Part shown: piece after piece, positions 1-8,577 of the stretch | Numbering within the stretch: position 1 is the first letter of the stretch | How the letters are laid out: every line of letters begins with the position of its first letter | Source of the DNA: Streptomyces mayonensis | GTDB lineage: Bacteria > Actinomycetota > Actinomycetes > Streptomycetales > Streptomycetaceae | DNA length: 64,000 nucleotides | Assembly: GCF_018982965.1 (NCBI RefSeq) | Contig: NZ_JACBYP010000004.1 | Coordinates: 62,001-126,000 of the forward strand | Direction: 5' to 3' | Notes under the pieces: generated by a model | Databases searched by the model: none | What the model was told of the DNA's origin: nothing | The model's input: the letters and a program-made list of their open reading frames with translations, nothing else | Position numbers and translations under genes: made by a program

Positions 1-1071
1 AAGGTCCTCGCCCAGCGCGGGGCCGGCACGTTCGTGCCGTTCGACCGCATCGACCGCGCCCCGGAGGAGGCGGCGCGCGGCATCACCATCAACATCGCGC
101 ACGTCGAGTACGAGACCGACACCCGCCACTACGCCCACGTGGACATGCCGGGCCACGCCGACTACGTCAAGAACATGGTCACCGGCGCCGCCCAGCTCGA
201 CGGCGCGATCCTGGTCGTCTCCGCGCTCGACGGGATCATGCCGCAGACCGCCGAACACGTGCTGCTCGCCCGGCAGGTGGGCGTCGACCACATCGTGGTC
301 GCGCTCAACAAGGCCGACGCGGGTGACCCGGAGCTGACCGACCTCGTGGAGCTGGAGGTCCGCGAGCTGCTCACCGCGCACGGCTACGGCGGTGACGCCG
401 TGCCCGTCGTACGGGTCTCCGGGCTGAAGGCCCTGGCCGGCGACCCGAAGTGGACGGCCTCCGTGGAGGCGCTGCTCGACGCCGTGGACACGTACGTGCC
501 CGTGCCCGAGCGGTACCTGGACGCGCCGTTCCTGCTGCCGGTCGAGAACGTGCTGACCATCACCGGCCGCGGCACCGTCGTCACCGGCGCCGTCGAGCGC
601 GGCACCGTCCGCGTCGGCGACCGCGTCGAGGTGCTCGGTGCGTCGGCCGAGACGGTCGTCACCGGTCTGGAGACCTTCGGCAAGCCGATGGAGGAGGCGC
701 AGGCCGGGGACAACGTGGCCCTGCTGCTGCGCGGGGTCGCCCGCGACACGGTGCGGCGCGGGCACGTGGTCGCCGCACCCGGCAGTGTCGTGCCGGGGCG
801 TCGCTTCACGGCGCGGGTGTATGTGCTGTCGGCGGGCGAGGGCGGCCGCTCGACGCCGCTCACCACGGGTTACCGGCCGCAGTTCTACATCAGGACCGCG
901 GACGTCGTCGGCGATGTGGACCTCGGGGAGACGGCCGTCGCCAGGCCCGGGGACACCGTCACGATGACCGTGGAACTGGGCCGGGACGTGCCGCTGGAGA
1001 CCGGGCTCGGGTTCGCCGTCCGCGAGGGCGGCCGCACCGTGGCGGCGGGAACCGTGACCGCCGTCGGCTGA
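1..1071 (+). CDS. tuf3: Elongation factor Tu, divergent EF-Tu3 type (5' truncated by window)
   Basis: GTPase that delivers aminoacyl-tRNA to the ribosomal A site. The frame is open from base 1, so the start and the P-loop lie upstream; 356 codons are present. Seen: the switch [12 protein letters not shown] segment (about residue 28 in the window), a G3 motif DMPGH where standard EF-Tu has DCPGH, a G4 motif NKAD near residue 103, then domain 2 ([11 protein letters not shown]) and domain 3 (YRPQFYIRT, ending [12 protein letters not shown]). Domains 2/3 are more compact and more diverged than in a major tuf1 product. This matches the extra EF-Tu of Streptomyces (tuf3), which is not the main translational factor; that assignment is inference. 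No other ribosomal or translation gene follows it. Confidence 0.85.
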   Translation, partial: KVLAQRGAGTFVPFDRIDRAPEEAARGITINIAHVEYETDTRHYAHVDMPGHADYVKNMVTGAAQLDGAILVVSALDGIMPQTAEHVLLARQVGVDHIVVALNKADAGDPELTDLVELEVRELLTAHGYGGDAVPVVRVSGLKALAGDPKWTASVEALLDAVDTYVPVPERYLDAPFLLPVENVLTITGRGTVVTGAVERGTVRVGDRVEVLGASAETVVTGLETFGKPMEEAQAGDNVALLLRGVARDTVRRGHVVAAPGSVVPGRRFTARVYVLSAGEGGRSTPLTTGYRPQFYIRTADVVGDVDLGETAVARPGDTVTMTVELGRDVPLETGLGFAVREGGRTVAAGTVTAVG

Positions 1072-1129
1072 GGCCGGTTCCGGGCACGGGGCTCACGGCG
1101 CAAGGGCTGACCGTGGGGTGGTTCACGCC

Positions 1130-1312
1130 GGGCGTTCGGTGCGAAGGGCCGGCACGAGGGGCTGGGCACGGGGGGCGCCCGGCGCGGAGGGCCGGCGCGA
1201 GCGGCTGGGCGCGAGGTGCCTGGCGCGAAGGGCCGTTCCGCGAAGGGCCGGTGCGGGAAGGGCCGTTCCCGCGAAGGGCCGGTGTGGGATGGGCCGGTGC
1301 GCGAAGGGCGCC
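1130..1312. repeat. Degenerate short tandem repeats
   Basis: The gap after tuf3 contains about ten imperfect copies of a GCGAAGGGCCG-like unit, spaced 10-20 bases apart. Both strands read open because of composition, but no ribosome site or coding bias supports a gene. Confidence 0.6.
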
Positions 1313-1339
1313 GCACGGGGTGCTTGGCACAATGGGCGG

Positions 1340-2185
1340 GTGAACGAAGCCGTACCCGTCAGCCGCGTCACCGACCACGGCACCGCCAGGCTGATGCCCG
1401 ATGTCGACCGGCCGCGGGCCTGGCTGCTCACGGTCGACGGTGCCCCGCAGTCCTACGTCGACCTGGACGAGCCGGCGCACCTGGAGTTCGAGTACACGCG
1501 CCGGCTCGGCCACGTCCTGGACACGGTCGCCGAGCCGGGGCGTGCCCTCGACGTGGTGCACCTCGGCGGCGGCGCGTTCACCCTGCCCCGGTACGTGGCC
1601 GCCACCCGGCCCGGCTCACGGCAGGACGTCGTGGAGGCCGACGGGGGGCTCCTCGCGCTGGTCGCCGAGTACCTGCCGCTGCCCGGGGGCGCGGACGTCA
1701 CCGCACACGCCGCCGACGCCCGTGCCTGGCTGGAGGACGTCCCCGCGGACTCGGCCGACGTGGTCGTCGCCGACGTCTTCGGGGGCTCGCGGGTGCCCGC
1801 GCACCTGGCCTGCGTCGGCTACGCCCGCGAGGCGGCACGGGTGCTGCGCGCCGACGGCGTGTACGCGGCCAACCTCGCCGACGGGGCGCCGTTCGCCTTC
1901 CTGCGCGCCCAACTGGCCGGGTTCGCCACGGTCTTCGAGGAACTCGCGCTGATCGCCGAACCGGGAGTGCTGCGCGGCCGCCGCTTCGGCAACGCCGTCC
2001 TCGTGGCCGCGCACCGCCCCCTGGACACGGCGGCCCTGGCCCGGCGCACCGCCGCCGACGCCTTCCCGGCCCGGGTCGAACACGGGCGGGCCCTGCGGGA
2101 CTTCACCGGCGAGGCGCGTCCGGTGCGCGACGAGGACGCGGCACCGTCGCCGGAGCCTCCCGCCGGGGCGTTCGGCATCGGCTGA
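1340..2185 (+). CDS. Spermidine-synthase-like methyltransferase-fold protein
   Basis: 281 aa protein of the spermidine synthase (SpeE) superfamily, a Rossmann fold. An AdoMet-type nucleotide loop, VVHLGGGAFTLPRY (about residues 74-87), is followed by an acidic ribose-contacting strand (VVEADGGL) and a DVVVADVFGG motif where SpeE carries its catalytic region. Actinobacterial members of this group are often annotated fused-MFS/spermidine synthase, but this one has no membrane domain, so true aminopropyltransferase activity is uncertain. The GTG at 1340 was chosen because upstream sequence is repetitive and a CACAAT -10-like box ends 6 bases before it, suggesting a leaderless message. It converges on the next gene with only 19 bases between stops. 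Confidence 0.75.
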   Translation: MNEAVPVSRVTDHGTARLMPDVDRPRAWLLTVDGAPQSYVDLDEPAHLEFEYTRRLGHVLDTVAEPGRALDVVHLGGGAFTLPRYVAATRPGSRQDVVEADGGLLALVAEYLPLPGGADVTAHAADARAWLEDVPADSADVVVADVFGGSRVPAHLACVGYAREAARVLRADGVYAANLADGAPFAFLRAQLAGFATVFEELALIAEPGVLRGRRFGNAVLVAAHRPLDTAALARRTAADAFPARVEHGRALRDFTGEARPVRDEDAAPSPEPPAGAFGIG

Positions 2186-2204
2186 GCGGTGCGCGCGGGG
2201 CCGG

Positions 2205-3233
2205 CTACGACCCGGTCGGCGGTTCCTCGGTGAGGCGTACGGTGCTGAGGATCTTCTGCATCGTCTCCTGCGGAACCTCCTCGTCGACGCCCTTGGCGCC
2301 GTACAGGTTCCACGTCACGAAGTCACCCGCGCCGTTCTTGAACGCGAAGGTCATCGCCTTGCCCTCGGTGTCGCACTTCCCCTTCTTCTTCGCGCCCTCC
2401 GAGTGCGCCTCGATGACGCTGCCCTTGATGCCCGACGCGGTCGTGTACGCCTTCGGCTTGCCGTACTTCACGGCCTTCTTGTCGGGCTCGGTGTAACCGC
2501 CGAAGATCCACCACGGCACCCGCGTCTCGGCCGCCTGGTCGGTGTCCTTGGCGCCGCTCTCGCCGCGGGTGCCCGCGGTGGCGAGCGCGGTGGTCTCCTT
2601 GCGGCCGTCCTTGTTCTCGTCGGTCGTGCACCACTCGGACTTCAGGTAGGCCGGAGCGGTGACCGAGGTGCGGTCGGTCTTGCCGTCCTCTTCTTCCCAC
2701 TCGAAGCCGACGCTGGTGCCGGGGCTGTCGAGCTCCCAGTCCGCGGGCACGTCGAAGATGGTGCCGAAGCGCGGGTTGGCAACGACCTTCCAGCCGTCGA
2801 CGGTGGCCTTCTCCTCCTCGCCGCCCCGCGGGTTGTCGTCGCCGGACGCGCTCGGGTCCGCGGACGGGGCGTCGGACTGCTCGGCGGACGCACTGGCGGA
2901 CGGCTTCTTGTCCTTGCCGTCGTCCGCCTGGTCGTCCTTGTCGCCCCCGAGCACCAGGAAGCCGGTGACACCGGCGGCCACGACCACGGCGAGCGACGCG
3001 ACGATCGCGATCACCTTCGTCCGGTTGCCGCCGCCACCGCCGCCGCCACCCGTCACCGGCTGCGGCACGGTGGCCGGCTGCGGCGTGCTCCACTGCTGCT
3101 GGCCGTACGCGCCGGGCTGCTGCTGGTAGCCGGGCTGCTGGTACGGATTCGGCTGCTGCTGGTACCCCGGCTGCTGGTACGGATTGTCCTGCGGGTTCTG
3201 CTCGCCCCCGGGCGGCTGCTGTCCTGGCCACAT
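2205..3233 (-). CDS. Membrane-anchored protein with Pro/Gln/Tyr-rich N-terminus
   Basis: 342 aa, function unknown. The N-terminal ~65 residues are a cytoplasmic-type low-complexity tail with repeats of NPYQQPGYQQQ, then a run of eight glycines. One transmembrane helix follows (about residues 72-96, TKVIAIVASLAVVVAAG). A Lys/Ser/Ala/Asp linker leads to an outside domain of ~180 residues starting VDGWKVVANPRFGTIFDVP, with two cysteines (EWCTT and GKCDT) that could pair. This architecture is common in Streptomyces for proteins of unknown function; the Q/P/Y tail resembles those on some septum- or sporulation-linked membrane proteins, but no role can be assigned. Divergent from the thioesterase-fold gene at 3390. 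Confidence 0.8.
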   Translation of the reverse strand: MWPGQQPPGGEQNPQDNPYQQPGYQQQPNPYQQPGYQQQPGAYGQQQWSTPQPATVPQPVTGGGGGGGGNRTKVIAIVASLAVVVAAGVTGFLVLGGDKDDQADDGKDKKPSASASAEQSDAPSADPSASGDDNPRGGEEEKATVDGWKVVANPRFGTIFDVPADWELDSPGTSVGFEWEEEDGKTDRTSVTAPAYLKSEWCTTDENKDGRKETTALATAGTRGESGAKDTDQAAETRVPWWIFGGYTEPDKKAVKYGKPKAYTTASGIKGSVIEAHSEGAKKKGKCDTEGKAMTFAFKNGAGDFVTWNLYGAKGVDEEVPQETMQKILSTVRLTEEPPTGS

Positions 3234-3377
3234 GAGCAGTCACCCTAACGTCGCCCAGGACACGATTCGGTCACCGGGCATCGTCAGGGACGTACCGAAC
3301 CCGGGAACGGAGCCGGTGCCGGGAACGCTTCGCGCGGCGGTCTTCCCGTGGCCTGGCCCCCGGCAGCTACTCGCGGG

Positions 3378-3383
3378 TAACCT
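3378..3383 (+). promoter_or_regulatory. -10 box, leaderless start of the 3390 gene
   Basis: TAACCT (TAnnnT) ends 6 bases before the ATG at 3390 and no Shine-Dalgarno sequence lies between, as in Streptomyces leaderless messages. Confidence 0.5.
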
Positions 3384-3389
3384 TCGGGC

Positions 3390-3842
3390 ATGAGCGCAGA
3401 CCAGATGTCGATCGGCGAGTTGCTCGCCGCCACGGTGCCGATGGTGCGGACCCTGAACCTCGAGTACCTGGAGACCACACCGGAGAAGGCCGTCCTCGCC
3501 CTCCCGGACCAGAGCGAGTACCGCAACCACGTAGGCGGGCCGCACGCCGGAGCCATGTTCACGCTGGGCGAGTCGGCCAGCGGCGCGATCGTGCTGGCCG
3601 CCTTCGGGGACCAGCTCTCACGCGCGGTGCCGCTGCCGGTCACCGCCGAGATCGCCTTCAAGAAGATCGCCCTCGGCCCGGTCACCGCGACCGCGACCCT
3701 CGGCCGCCCCGCCGCCGAGGTCGTCGCCGAACTGGATGCCGGCAGCCGCCCCGAGTTCCCCGTGAGCGTCGCCATCCGGCGCGAGGACGGCGCGGTCACC
3801 GGTGAGATGACCGTCATATGGACCCTGCGCCCCAACGGCTGA
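3390..3842 (+). CDS. DUF4442 / hotdog-fold thioesterase-like protein
   Basis: 150 aa single-domain hotdog protein of the DUF4442 (PaaI-like) type. The NHVGGPHAGAMFTLGES segment (about residues 48-64) forms the hotdog helix, and the IAFKKIALGPVTATATL strands follow. Such folds often hydrolyse acyl-CoA thioesters, but DUF4442 members have no firmly assigned substrate. The ATG is fixed by the -10 box at 3378. A strong hairpin follows the stop, so this is probably a single-gene unit. Confidence 0.8.
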   Translation: MSADQMSIGELLAATVPMVRTLNLEYLETTPEKAVLALPDQSEYRNHVGGPHAGAMFTLGESASGAIVLAAFGDQLSRAVPLPVTAEIAFKKIALGPVTATATLGRPAAEVVAELDAGSRPEFPVSVAIRREDGAVTGEMTVIWTLRPNG

Positions 3843-3862
3843 GCCCCGCCGACCCGGTACCC

Positions 3863-3896
3863 TTCCCGGTGCGCCTTGATCGCGGCGCACCGGGAA
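3863..3896 (+). terminator. Hairpin after the DUF4442 gene
   Basis: Perfect 13-bp inverted repeat, TTCCCGGTGCGCC at 3863-3875 and its complement at 3884-3896, with an 8-base loop, 20 bases past the stop codon. No T-run follows, as is usual for actinobacterial terminators. Confidence 0.65.
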
Positions 3897-3922
3897 CACG
3901 TACGTGAAGCGGAGGGTGGGCG

Positions 3923-4564
3923 TTGCACGTCCAGGAGTGGCTCGACACGGTGCCCGCGGCAGCCGTCTACGCCGTCGTCGCACTGGTCATCGGTCTGGAG
4001 AGCCTGGGTATCCCCTTGCCCGGCGAGATCGTGCTGGTGTCGGCGGCCCTGCTGTCGTCGCAGCACGGCGGCATCGACCCGCTGGTCCTCGGCGCCTGCG
4101 CCAGCGCGGGCGCGGTGATCGGCGACTCCATCGGGTACGCCATCGGCCGCAAGGGAGGCCGGCCCCTGCTGGCCTGGCTGGGGAAGAAGTTCCCCAAGCA
4201 CTTCAGCGAGGGGCACATCGCCACCGCCGAGCGGTCCTTCCAGAAGTGGGGCATGTGGGCCGTGTTCTTCGGCCGCTTCGTCGCCCTGCTGCGGATCTTC
4301 GCCGGCCCGCTCGCCGGTGTGCTGCGGATGCCGTACTGGAAGTTCCTGATCGCCAACGTCCTCGGCGGCATCGTGTGGGCCGGCGGCACCACCGCCGTCA
4401 TCTACTACGTCGGCGTCGTCGCCGAGTCCTGGCTCAAGCGCTTCTCGTGGCTGGGCCTGGTCCTGGCGGTCGTGATCGGCGTGGCCTCCATGCTGATCGT
4501 CAAGCGCAAGGCGGGCAAGGCGCAGGCGCAGGCTCAGTCCGAGCCCGTCACCGCCGGGGAGTGA
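3923..4564 (+). CDS. DedA family membrane protein
   Basis: 213 aa integral membrane protein of the DedA/VTT (SNARE-associated) superfamily, which includes lipid-carrier (undecaprenyl phosphate and related) flippases. The ESLGIPLPGEIVLV motif at about residues 28-41 is the characteristic re-entrant loop, and FGRFVALLRIFAGPLAG (about 115-131) matches the second family motif with its conserved arginines. About five hydrophobic segments and a Lys/Gln-rich C-tail are seen. A TTG start at 3923 is chosen: GGAGG lies 7 bases upstream and there is no closer in-frame ATG or GTG. It converges on the carbonic anhydrase gene. Confidence 0.88.
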   Translation: MHVQEWLDTVPAAAVYAVVALVIGLESLGIPLPGEIVLVSAALLSSQHGGIDPLVLGACASAGAVIGDSIGYAIGRKGGRPLLAWLGKKFPKHFSEGHIATAERSFQKWGMWAVFFGRFVALLRIFAGPLAGVLRMPYWKFLIANVLGGIVWAGGTTAVIYYVGVVAESWLKRFSWLGLVLAVVIGVASMLIVKRKAGKAQAQAQSEPVTAGE

Positions 4565-4565
4565 G

Positions 4566-4652
4566 GGCGCCCGCAAGGGGCACGGGGCTGTGCTGACCTG
4601 CGGCTGCGCCGCGTGGGCGCGACCAGCCACCACCGTTGCGGGGCCGGCCCGC
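4566..4652. repeat. Streptomyces dispersed intergenic repeat (hairpin-forming)
   Basis: The segment reading GCAAGGGGCACGGGGCTGTG, then a short stem around GCGGCTGCGCCGC, then GTGGGCGCGACCAGCCACCA resembles a repeat often seen between convergent genes in Streptomyces. It sits exactly between two convergent stops and probably acts as a bidirectional terminator. Family membership is from recall, not a search. Confidence 0.6.
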
Positions 4653-4671
4653 GGTGCGCGGTTCCCGCGGT

Positions 4672-5199
4672 TCACTCGCGGAGCTGTGCGTGCTCCCCGG
4701 CCAGCGTCGCGTACATCGTGCCGTTGAGCGTGATGCCCTCGCGCTCCTCCTGCGTCAGCTCCCGCTTCACCTTCGCCGGGACCCCCGCGACCAGCGACCC
4801 GGGCGGCACCCGCATCCCCTGCGGAACCAGCGCCTGGGCCGCGACCAGCGAACCCGCGCCGATCACCGCGCCGTTGAGGACGGTGGCGCCCATGCCGATC
4901 AGGCAGTCGTCCTCCACGGTCGCCCCGTGCACCACGGCGTTGTGCCCGATCGAGACCCGCTCGCCGACGGTCACGGGGAAGCCGGGGTCGGCGTGGAGCG
5001 TGCAGTTGTCCTGGACGTTGCTGCTCGCGCCGACGGAGATCCGCTCGACGTCGCCGCGCAGCACCGCGCCGTACCAGACGCTCGCCCCCGCGTGCAGTGT
5101 CACGTCCCCGACGACCGAGGAGGTCGGCGCCACGAAGGCCTCCGCGTCGACCTTCGGCTCCTTGCCGCCGATGCCCCTGATCAGCGCCCTCTGCGTCAT
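4672..5199 (-). CDS. Gamma-carbonic anhydrase-like hexapeptide-repeat protein
   Basis: 175 aa left-handed beta-helix protein of the gamma-carbonic anhydrase/YrdA family. Hexapeptide repeats run from about residue 20 (APTSSVVGDVTLHAGASVWYG) and the RGDVERISVGASSNVQDNCTL segment is family-typical. The metal-ligand histidines are visible in CTLHADPG and SIGHNAVVHG. Zinc or iron binding and CO2 hydration are inferred; many family members lack measured activity. Two consecutive ATGs exist; the second (5199) has AGGAGG about 5 bases upstream, better spaced than the first. Divergent from the acyltransferase gene. Confidence 0.85.
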   Translation of the reverse strand: MTQRALIRGIGGKEPKVDAEAFVAPTSSVVGDVTLHAGASVWYGAVLRGDVERISVGASSNVQDNCTLHADPGFPVTVGERVSIGHNAVVHGATVEDDCLIGMGATVLNGAVIGAGSLVAAQALVPQGMRVPPGSLVAGVPAKVKRELTQEEREGITLNGTMYATLAGEHAQLRE

Positions 5200-5293
5200 C
5201 ATCGCCTCCTGCTCGGTGTTGTACGGCACCGTACGCCACCCGGTGGGGTGAAGATCACAGCACAGTGCGGCCATGGCCGCGGCGGCCGCGGAC

Positions 5294-5299
5294 TACCGT
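5294..5299 (+). promoter_or_regulatory. -10 box, leaderless start of the 5306 gene
   Basis: TACCGT lies 6 bases before the GTG at 5306. It argues for this GTG over the ATG at 5273, which would place the promoter inside the gene. Confidence 0.45.
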
Positions 5300-5305
5300 G
5301 AGCGG

Positions 5306-6121
5306 GTGCCCAAGCGCAAGAACACGTTCTCGTCCTGGCGGAGCCGCCTCGCGCAGCGGGCCGTCCACGCGGGCTGGGCCTGGGTGCAGCGCACCGGCTC
5401 CGTCACCGCCGCACACCCGGGACGCTTCCGCTTCGGCGCCCTCGGCACGGGAACCCGGCTCGCCTTCCCGCTCGGCACGGTCTTCGGCGAACCGTGGATC
5501 CACGTCGGCGCCCACTGCATCGTCGGAGAGCAGGTCACGCTGACCGCGGGGCTCATGCCCGACCTCGACCTCGGCCCCGACCCGATCCTGCGCATCGGGG
5601 ACGGCGTCGTCCTCGGCCGCGGCAGCCACGTCATCGCGGACACCACCGTCACCATCGGCAGCGACTGCTACTTCGGCCCCTACGTCTACATCACCTCCAC
5701 CAACCACTCCTACGACGACCCGCACCAGCCCATCGGCAAGCAGTGGCCGCGGATGGACCCGGTGGAGATCGGCCCCGGCTGCTGGGTCGGCACCGGCGCG
5801 GTGGTCCTGCCGGGCGCGCGGATCGGGCGGAACGTGGTCGTGGCCGCCGGCGCCGTCGTCCGGGGCGCGGTCCCCGACCACTCGGTGGTGGCGGGCGCCC
5901 CCGCCCGCGTCGTACGCCGCTGGACGCCCGCCGGGGGCTGGCAGCCGCCGCTGCGCACCCCGGCCCCCGTGCCGATCCCCGACGGGGTCACGCCGGGAGA
6001 GTTGCGGCAGCTGTCGAAGCTGGACGAGGAGACGGTGGCCCGCCTCGCCGAACTGGACGACGACCCGGAGCGCGGGCCGGGAACGGCGGGGCGGCTCGCG
6101 GAGCCCGCCGCGGAGGGCTGA
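5306..6121 (+). CDS. Acyltransferase, left-handed beta-helix (hexapeptide) family
   Basis: 271 aa. An N-terminal basic segment (PKRKNTFSSWRSRLAQ) precedes a hexapeptide-repeat beta-helix (about residues 45-200). The motif TSTNHSYDDPHQPIG carries the catalytic histidine typical of maltose/galactoside O-acetyltransferase-like enzymes, and the GCWVGTGAVVLPGARIGRN coil is classical. It likely transfers an acetyl or acyl group from a CoA donor to a sugar or lipid hydroxyl. A C-terminal tail after the helix is unassigned. The GTG at 5306 is preferred; an in-frame ATG at 5273 would add 11 residues. Confidence 0.8.
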   Translation: MPKRKNTFSSWRSRLAQRAVHAGWAWVQRTGSVTAAHPGRFRFGALGTGTRLAFPLGTVFGEPWIHVGAHCIVGEQVTLTAGLMPDLDLGPDPILRIGDGVVLGRGSHVIADTTVTIGSDCYFGPYVYITSTNHSYDDPHQPIGKQWPRMDPVEIGPGCWVGTGAVVLPGARIGRNVVVAAGAVVRGAVPDHSVVAGAPARVVRRWTPAGGWQPPLRTPAPVPIPDGVTPGELRQLSKLDEETVARLAELDDDPERGPGTAGRLAEPAAEG

Positions 6122-6321
6122 ACGGGCGAGCCGGCCGGGGAACCGGCGCTCACCGTCCACGGGACGGCCCACCGCGTCCCCACGGGCGCGCACGCGTCCG
6201 TCGGGTCCGCCAGCCCCGCACACGTACGGCTACGAGGGCGACGAACCAAGGGGGATGATCACGGCGGTGTCGGTGCCGCCCGTCCGCCGAGACGACCGTC
6301 CCGCACGGCCGCGGCAGTTGT

Positions 6322-6327
6322 TAGCGT
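6322..6327 (+). promoter_or_regulatory. -10 box, leaderless start of the 6334 gene
   Basis: TAGCGT ends 6 bases before the ATG at 6334 and there is no ribosome-binding site between them. Confidence 0.5.
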
Positions 6328-6333
6328 GCGGCC

Positions 6334-6891
6334 ATGCACGCACCCATCGGGAACTTCGACAGTGCCACGCCCGCTCCGGACTGCCTCGACGAGCTGACCC
6401 GCCCGGTCGCCGACGCCGTACGCCACTGGAGCGGCGCCGTGCCCGCGGAGCAGATCCTGTACGTCGACACCGAGCCGGAGTGGGCCGACACCGCCACCTT
6501 CGTCGAGCACTACGGCCGTCAGCTGCTCGAACAGTCCGCCAACTGCGTGGTGGTCACCGGCAAGCGGGGCGGCGGCACGACACTCGCCGCGTGTGTGGTG
6601 CTCTCCACCACCCGGGTCGACGTCAACGGCGTCGTGCGCCGCCACCTCGGGGCGCGCAAGGCCTCCTTCGCCCCGATGGACACGGCCACCGGCGAGACCG
6701 GCATGGAGTACGGCGGCATCACTCCCGTCGGCCTGCCCGCCGGCTGGCCCCTGCTCGTGGACTCGGCCGTCGTCGACCTGCCGTACGTCCTGGTCGGCAG
6801 CGGACGCCGGCGCGGCAAGCTGCTGGTGCCGGGCAAGGCCTTCGCGGAACTGCCCGGCGCGGCGGTCCTGGAAGGGCTCGGCACGGCCTGA
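6334..6891 (+). CDS. YbaK/EbsC-type aminoacyl-tRNA deacylase domain protein
   Basis: 185 aa protein of the YbaK/ProRS-INS editing superfamily, whose members hydrolyse mischarged tRNAs. Seen: VVVTGKRGGGTTLAACVVLSTTR (strands of the fold, about residues 72-94), the GARKASFAP segment with the conserved lysine (near 110), the GGITPVGLP motif (about 130-138) and a final GSGRRRGKLLV strand. The ~45-residue N-terminal helical extension (DEPEWADTATFVEHY-like helix region) is usual for actinobacterial members. tRNA specificity cannot be read from sequence. Single-gene unit. Confidence 0.78.
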   Translation: MHAPIGNFDSATPAPDCLDELTRPVADAVRHWSGAVPAEQILYVDTEPEWADTATFVEHYGRQLLEQSANCVVVTGKRGGGTTLAACVVLSTTRVDVNGVVRRHLGARKASFAPMDTATGETGMEYGGITPVGLPAGWPLLVDSAVVDLPYVLVGSGRRRGKLLVPGKAFAELPGAAVLEGLGTA

Positions 6892-7075
6892 GCGGAGGGC
6901 CGCGCGGGGCCCACGGGAACGGCCGGCCGCGACGGCCCCCGGTGCCTCCACGTCCGGTGTCTCCGCCTCAGTCTCCATCTCCGTCTCCGCCGTCGCTGTC
7001 GCTGTCGCGACGATGGTGGGCAGGTTCCCGCGTGGCGTGAGCGGACGCCGTGGAGAAGGCCCCCCGCCGGTCGGC

Positions 7076-7483
7076 TCAGCCCAGCCGCGGGATCTCGATC
7101 GCCGGGCAGCGGTCCATGACCATCTCCAGGCCCGCAGCCCGGGTCCGCCGGTAGGCGGCCTCGTCGACGACACCCAGCTGGAACCAGACGGCCCGGGCAC
7201 CCTTCGCGACCGCCTCGTCGGCGACCGGCCCGGCCAGGTCGCTGTTGACGAAGACGTCGACGACGTCCACGTCGAAGGGGACGTCCGCGAGGGACGCGTA
7301 CCCCGGTTCGCCGTGCACGGTCTCCGCCTTGGGGTGCACGGGCACGACGCGCTTGCCGAAGCGCTGCAGCACCTCGGCGACGCCGTACGCCGCGCGCTGA
7401 CGGTTGGACGACAGGCCCACCACGGCCCAGGTGTCGCCCAGTTCGGTGAGGATCCTGCGGACGGTGGCCTCGTCGCCGTACAC
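7076..7483 (-). CDS. CoA-binding (YccU-type) protein
   Basis: 135 aa Rossmann-fold CoA-binding domain covering the whole protein. WAVVGLSSNRQRAAYGVAEVL (about residues 20-40) is the nucleotide-binding loop, VVPVHPKAETVHGEPGYASL the following strand-loop, and ARAVWFQLGVV the late motif. Family members bind CoA or nucleotides; the cellular role is unknown. The GTG at 7483 is chosen because AGGAGG sits 6 bases before it. Confidence 0.85.
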   Translation of the reverse strand: MYGDEATVRRILTELGDTWAVVGLSSNRQRAAYGVAEVLQRFGKRVVPVHPKAETVHGEPGYASLADVPFDVDVVDVFVNSDLAGPVADEAVAKGARAVWFQLGVVDEAAYRRTRAAGLEMVMDRCPAIEIPRLG

Positions 7484-7720
7484 CGGCGGCCTCCTCGGAC
7501 TCGTGGGCGACCCTGTGCCGCGCCTCTCGACGGCCACAACGGGCGGCGGCCCGCCGCAATTCCCCGTGCGGAAGCGCGGCGGATCTCCCGGGTGGACAGA
7601 GCGGACAGAAAGGCGTCCCCGCGCGCGCAGGAGCAACCAGGCGGGGCTCCGCGCGGGGACGGCGAGTCCCTCGCGCGGAGATCGCGAGCGCGCCCCGGTG
7701 CGCCCCGGGCCGGGGCCGCC

Positions 7721-7726
7721 TACGCT
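7721..7726 (+). promoter_or_regulatory. -10 box, leaderless start of the 7733 gene
   Basis: TACGCT ends 6 bases before the GTG at 7733, favouring it over the in-frame ATG at 7745. Confidence 0.45.
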
Positions 7727-7732
7727 CACCCC

Positions 7733-8455
7733 GTGCTGCGCATCATGGACGCCCGGACCGGACGACAGACCCCCGCCGCCCCCTCCCGGCGGGCGCCGAC
7801 CCGGGTCGAGGCGCACGCGCCGGTGGCCGACGCGACCGCCCTGCGCGTGCTCCTGGTGACGGATCTCCTGGTCCGCGCCCTGGAACTCGACGGCACGCCC
7901 GCGTGGGCGTCGCTGACCGGCGCGCCCGACCCGGAACGGCTCCGCGCGCAGGCGGCGGCGCTCGGCGTGCGGCCCTTCGAGGACGGCGCCGCCGGTTCCG
8001 GCCCGGGCACCGTCCGTACGGTCCACGTCCTGGGCGAGGGCGGCACCGCCCCGGACGGCGCAATCGTCGCCGTGGCCGCCGTAGCCGCCGTGCACCCGGA
8101 CGGGCCCGGCCGCGAGGACCCCGACGCCCTGCGGCTCGCCCTGCTGGAACGGCACCACCACGCGCGCGTGGAGCTGGACGAGGCCGTCCTGGCCACCGCA
8201 CGGAACACCCTCGCGCACTGGCGCACGGCCGTCGCCCGGTGGGCCCGGCAGCCGTCGCGCCCCGTCCCGGCCGACGTCCGCGAGCGGCTGCGCGCCGCCC
8301 GGGAGGACGACCTGGACGCCCCCGCGGTCCTGCGGATCCTGCGCGGGGTGGAGAGCGATCCGGAGCTGCCCGACGGAGCCCGCTTCGAGACCTGCGCCTA
8401 CGCCGACCGGTTCCTCGGGCTCCAGCTGACCCGGGACGTCGGAGCCCCCGAGTAG
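7733..8455 (+). CDS. Degenerate cysteinyl-tRNA synthetase-like protein
   Basis: 240 aa, no assigned function. The N-terminus LRIMDARTG resembles the first strand of CysRS/MshC. ATALRVLLVTDLLVRALEL then aligns by eye with the CysRS helix that normally follows HIGH. The C-terminal REDDLDAPAVLRILRGVE (about residues 190-210) resembles the DDLDTPxAL segment of the CysRS DALR domain. The HIGH and KMSKS signatures and the zinc-binding cysteines are absent, so aminoacylation is not expected. It could be a relic or a regulatory paralogue. Start GTG 7733 (leaderless); ATG 7745 is the alternative. The resemblance is visual and moderate. Confidence 0.7.
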   Translation: MLRIMDARTGRQTPAAPSRRAPTRVEAHAPVADATALRVLLVTDLLVRALELDGTPAWASLTGAPDPERLRAQAAALGVRPFEDGAAGSGPGTVRTVHVLGEGGTAPDGAIVAVAAVAAVHPDGPGREDPDALRLALLERHHHARVELDEAVLATARNTLAHWRTAVARWARQPSRPVPADVRERLRAAREDDLDAPAVLRILRGVESDPELPDGARFETCAYADRFLGLQLTRDVGAPE

Positions 8456-8565
8456 CAGCGACCGGCCCGGCGCCGTGCCCGGCCGCCCTGACCGGCTCGA
8501 CCGGCCCGAGCGGTCTGCCGGCCGTCCCCGACGACCGTGCCGAGGGGGCGGCCGGGCCGACCGCA

Positions 8566-8571
8566 TAGGCT
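8566..8571 (+). promoter_or_regulatory. -10 box, leaderless start of the YigZ-like gene
   Basis: TAGGCT lies 6 bases before the ATG at 8578, with no ribosome-binding site between. Confidence 0.5.
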
Positions 8572-8577
8572 GGCCGG

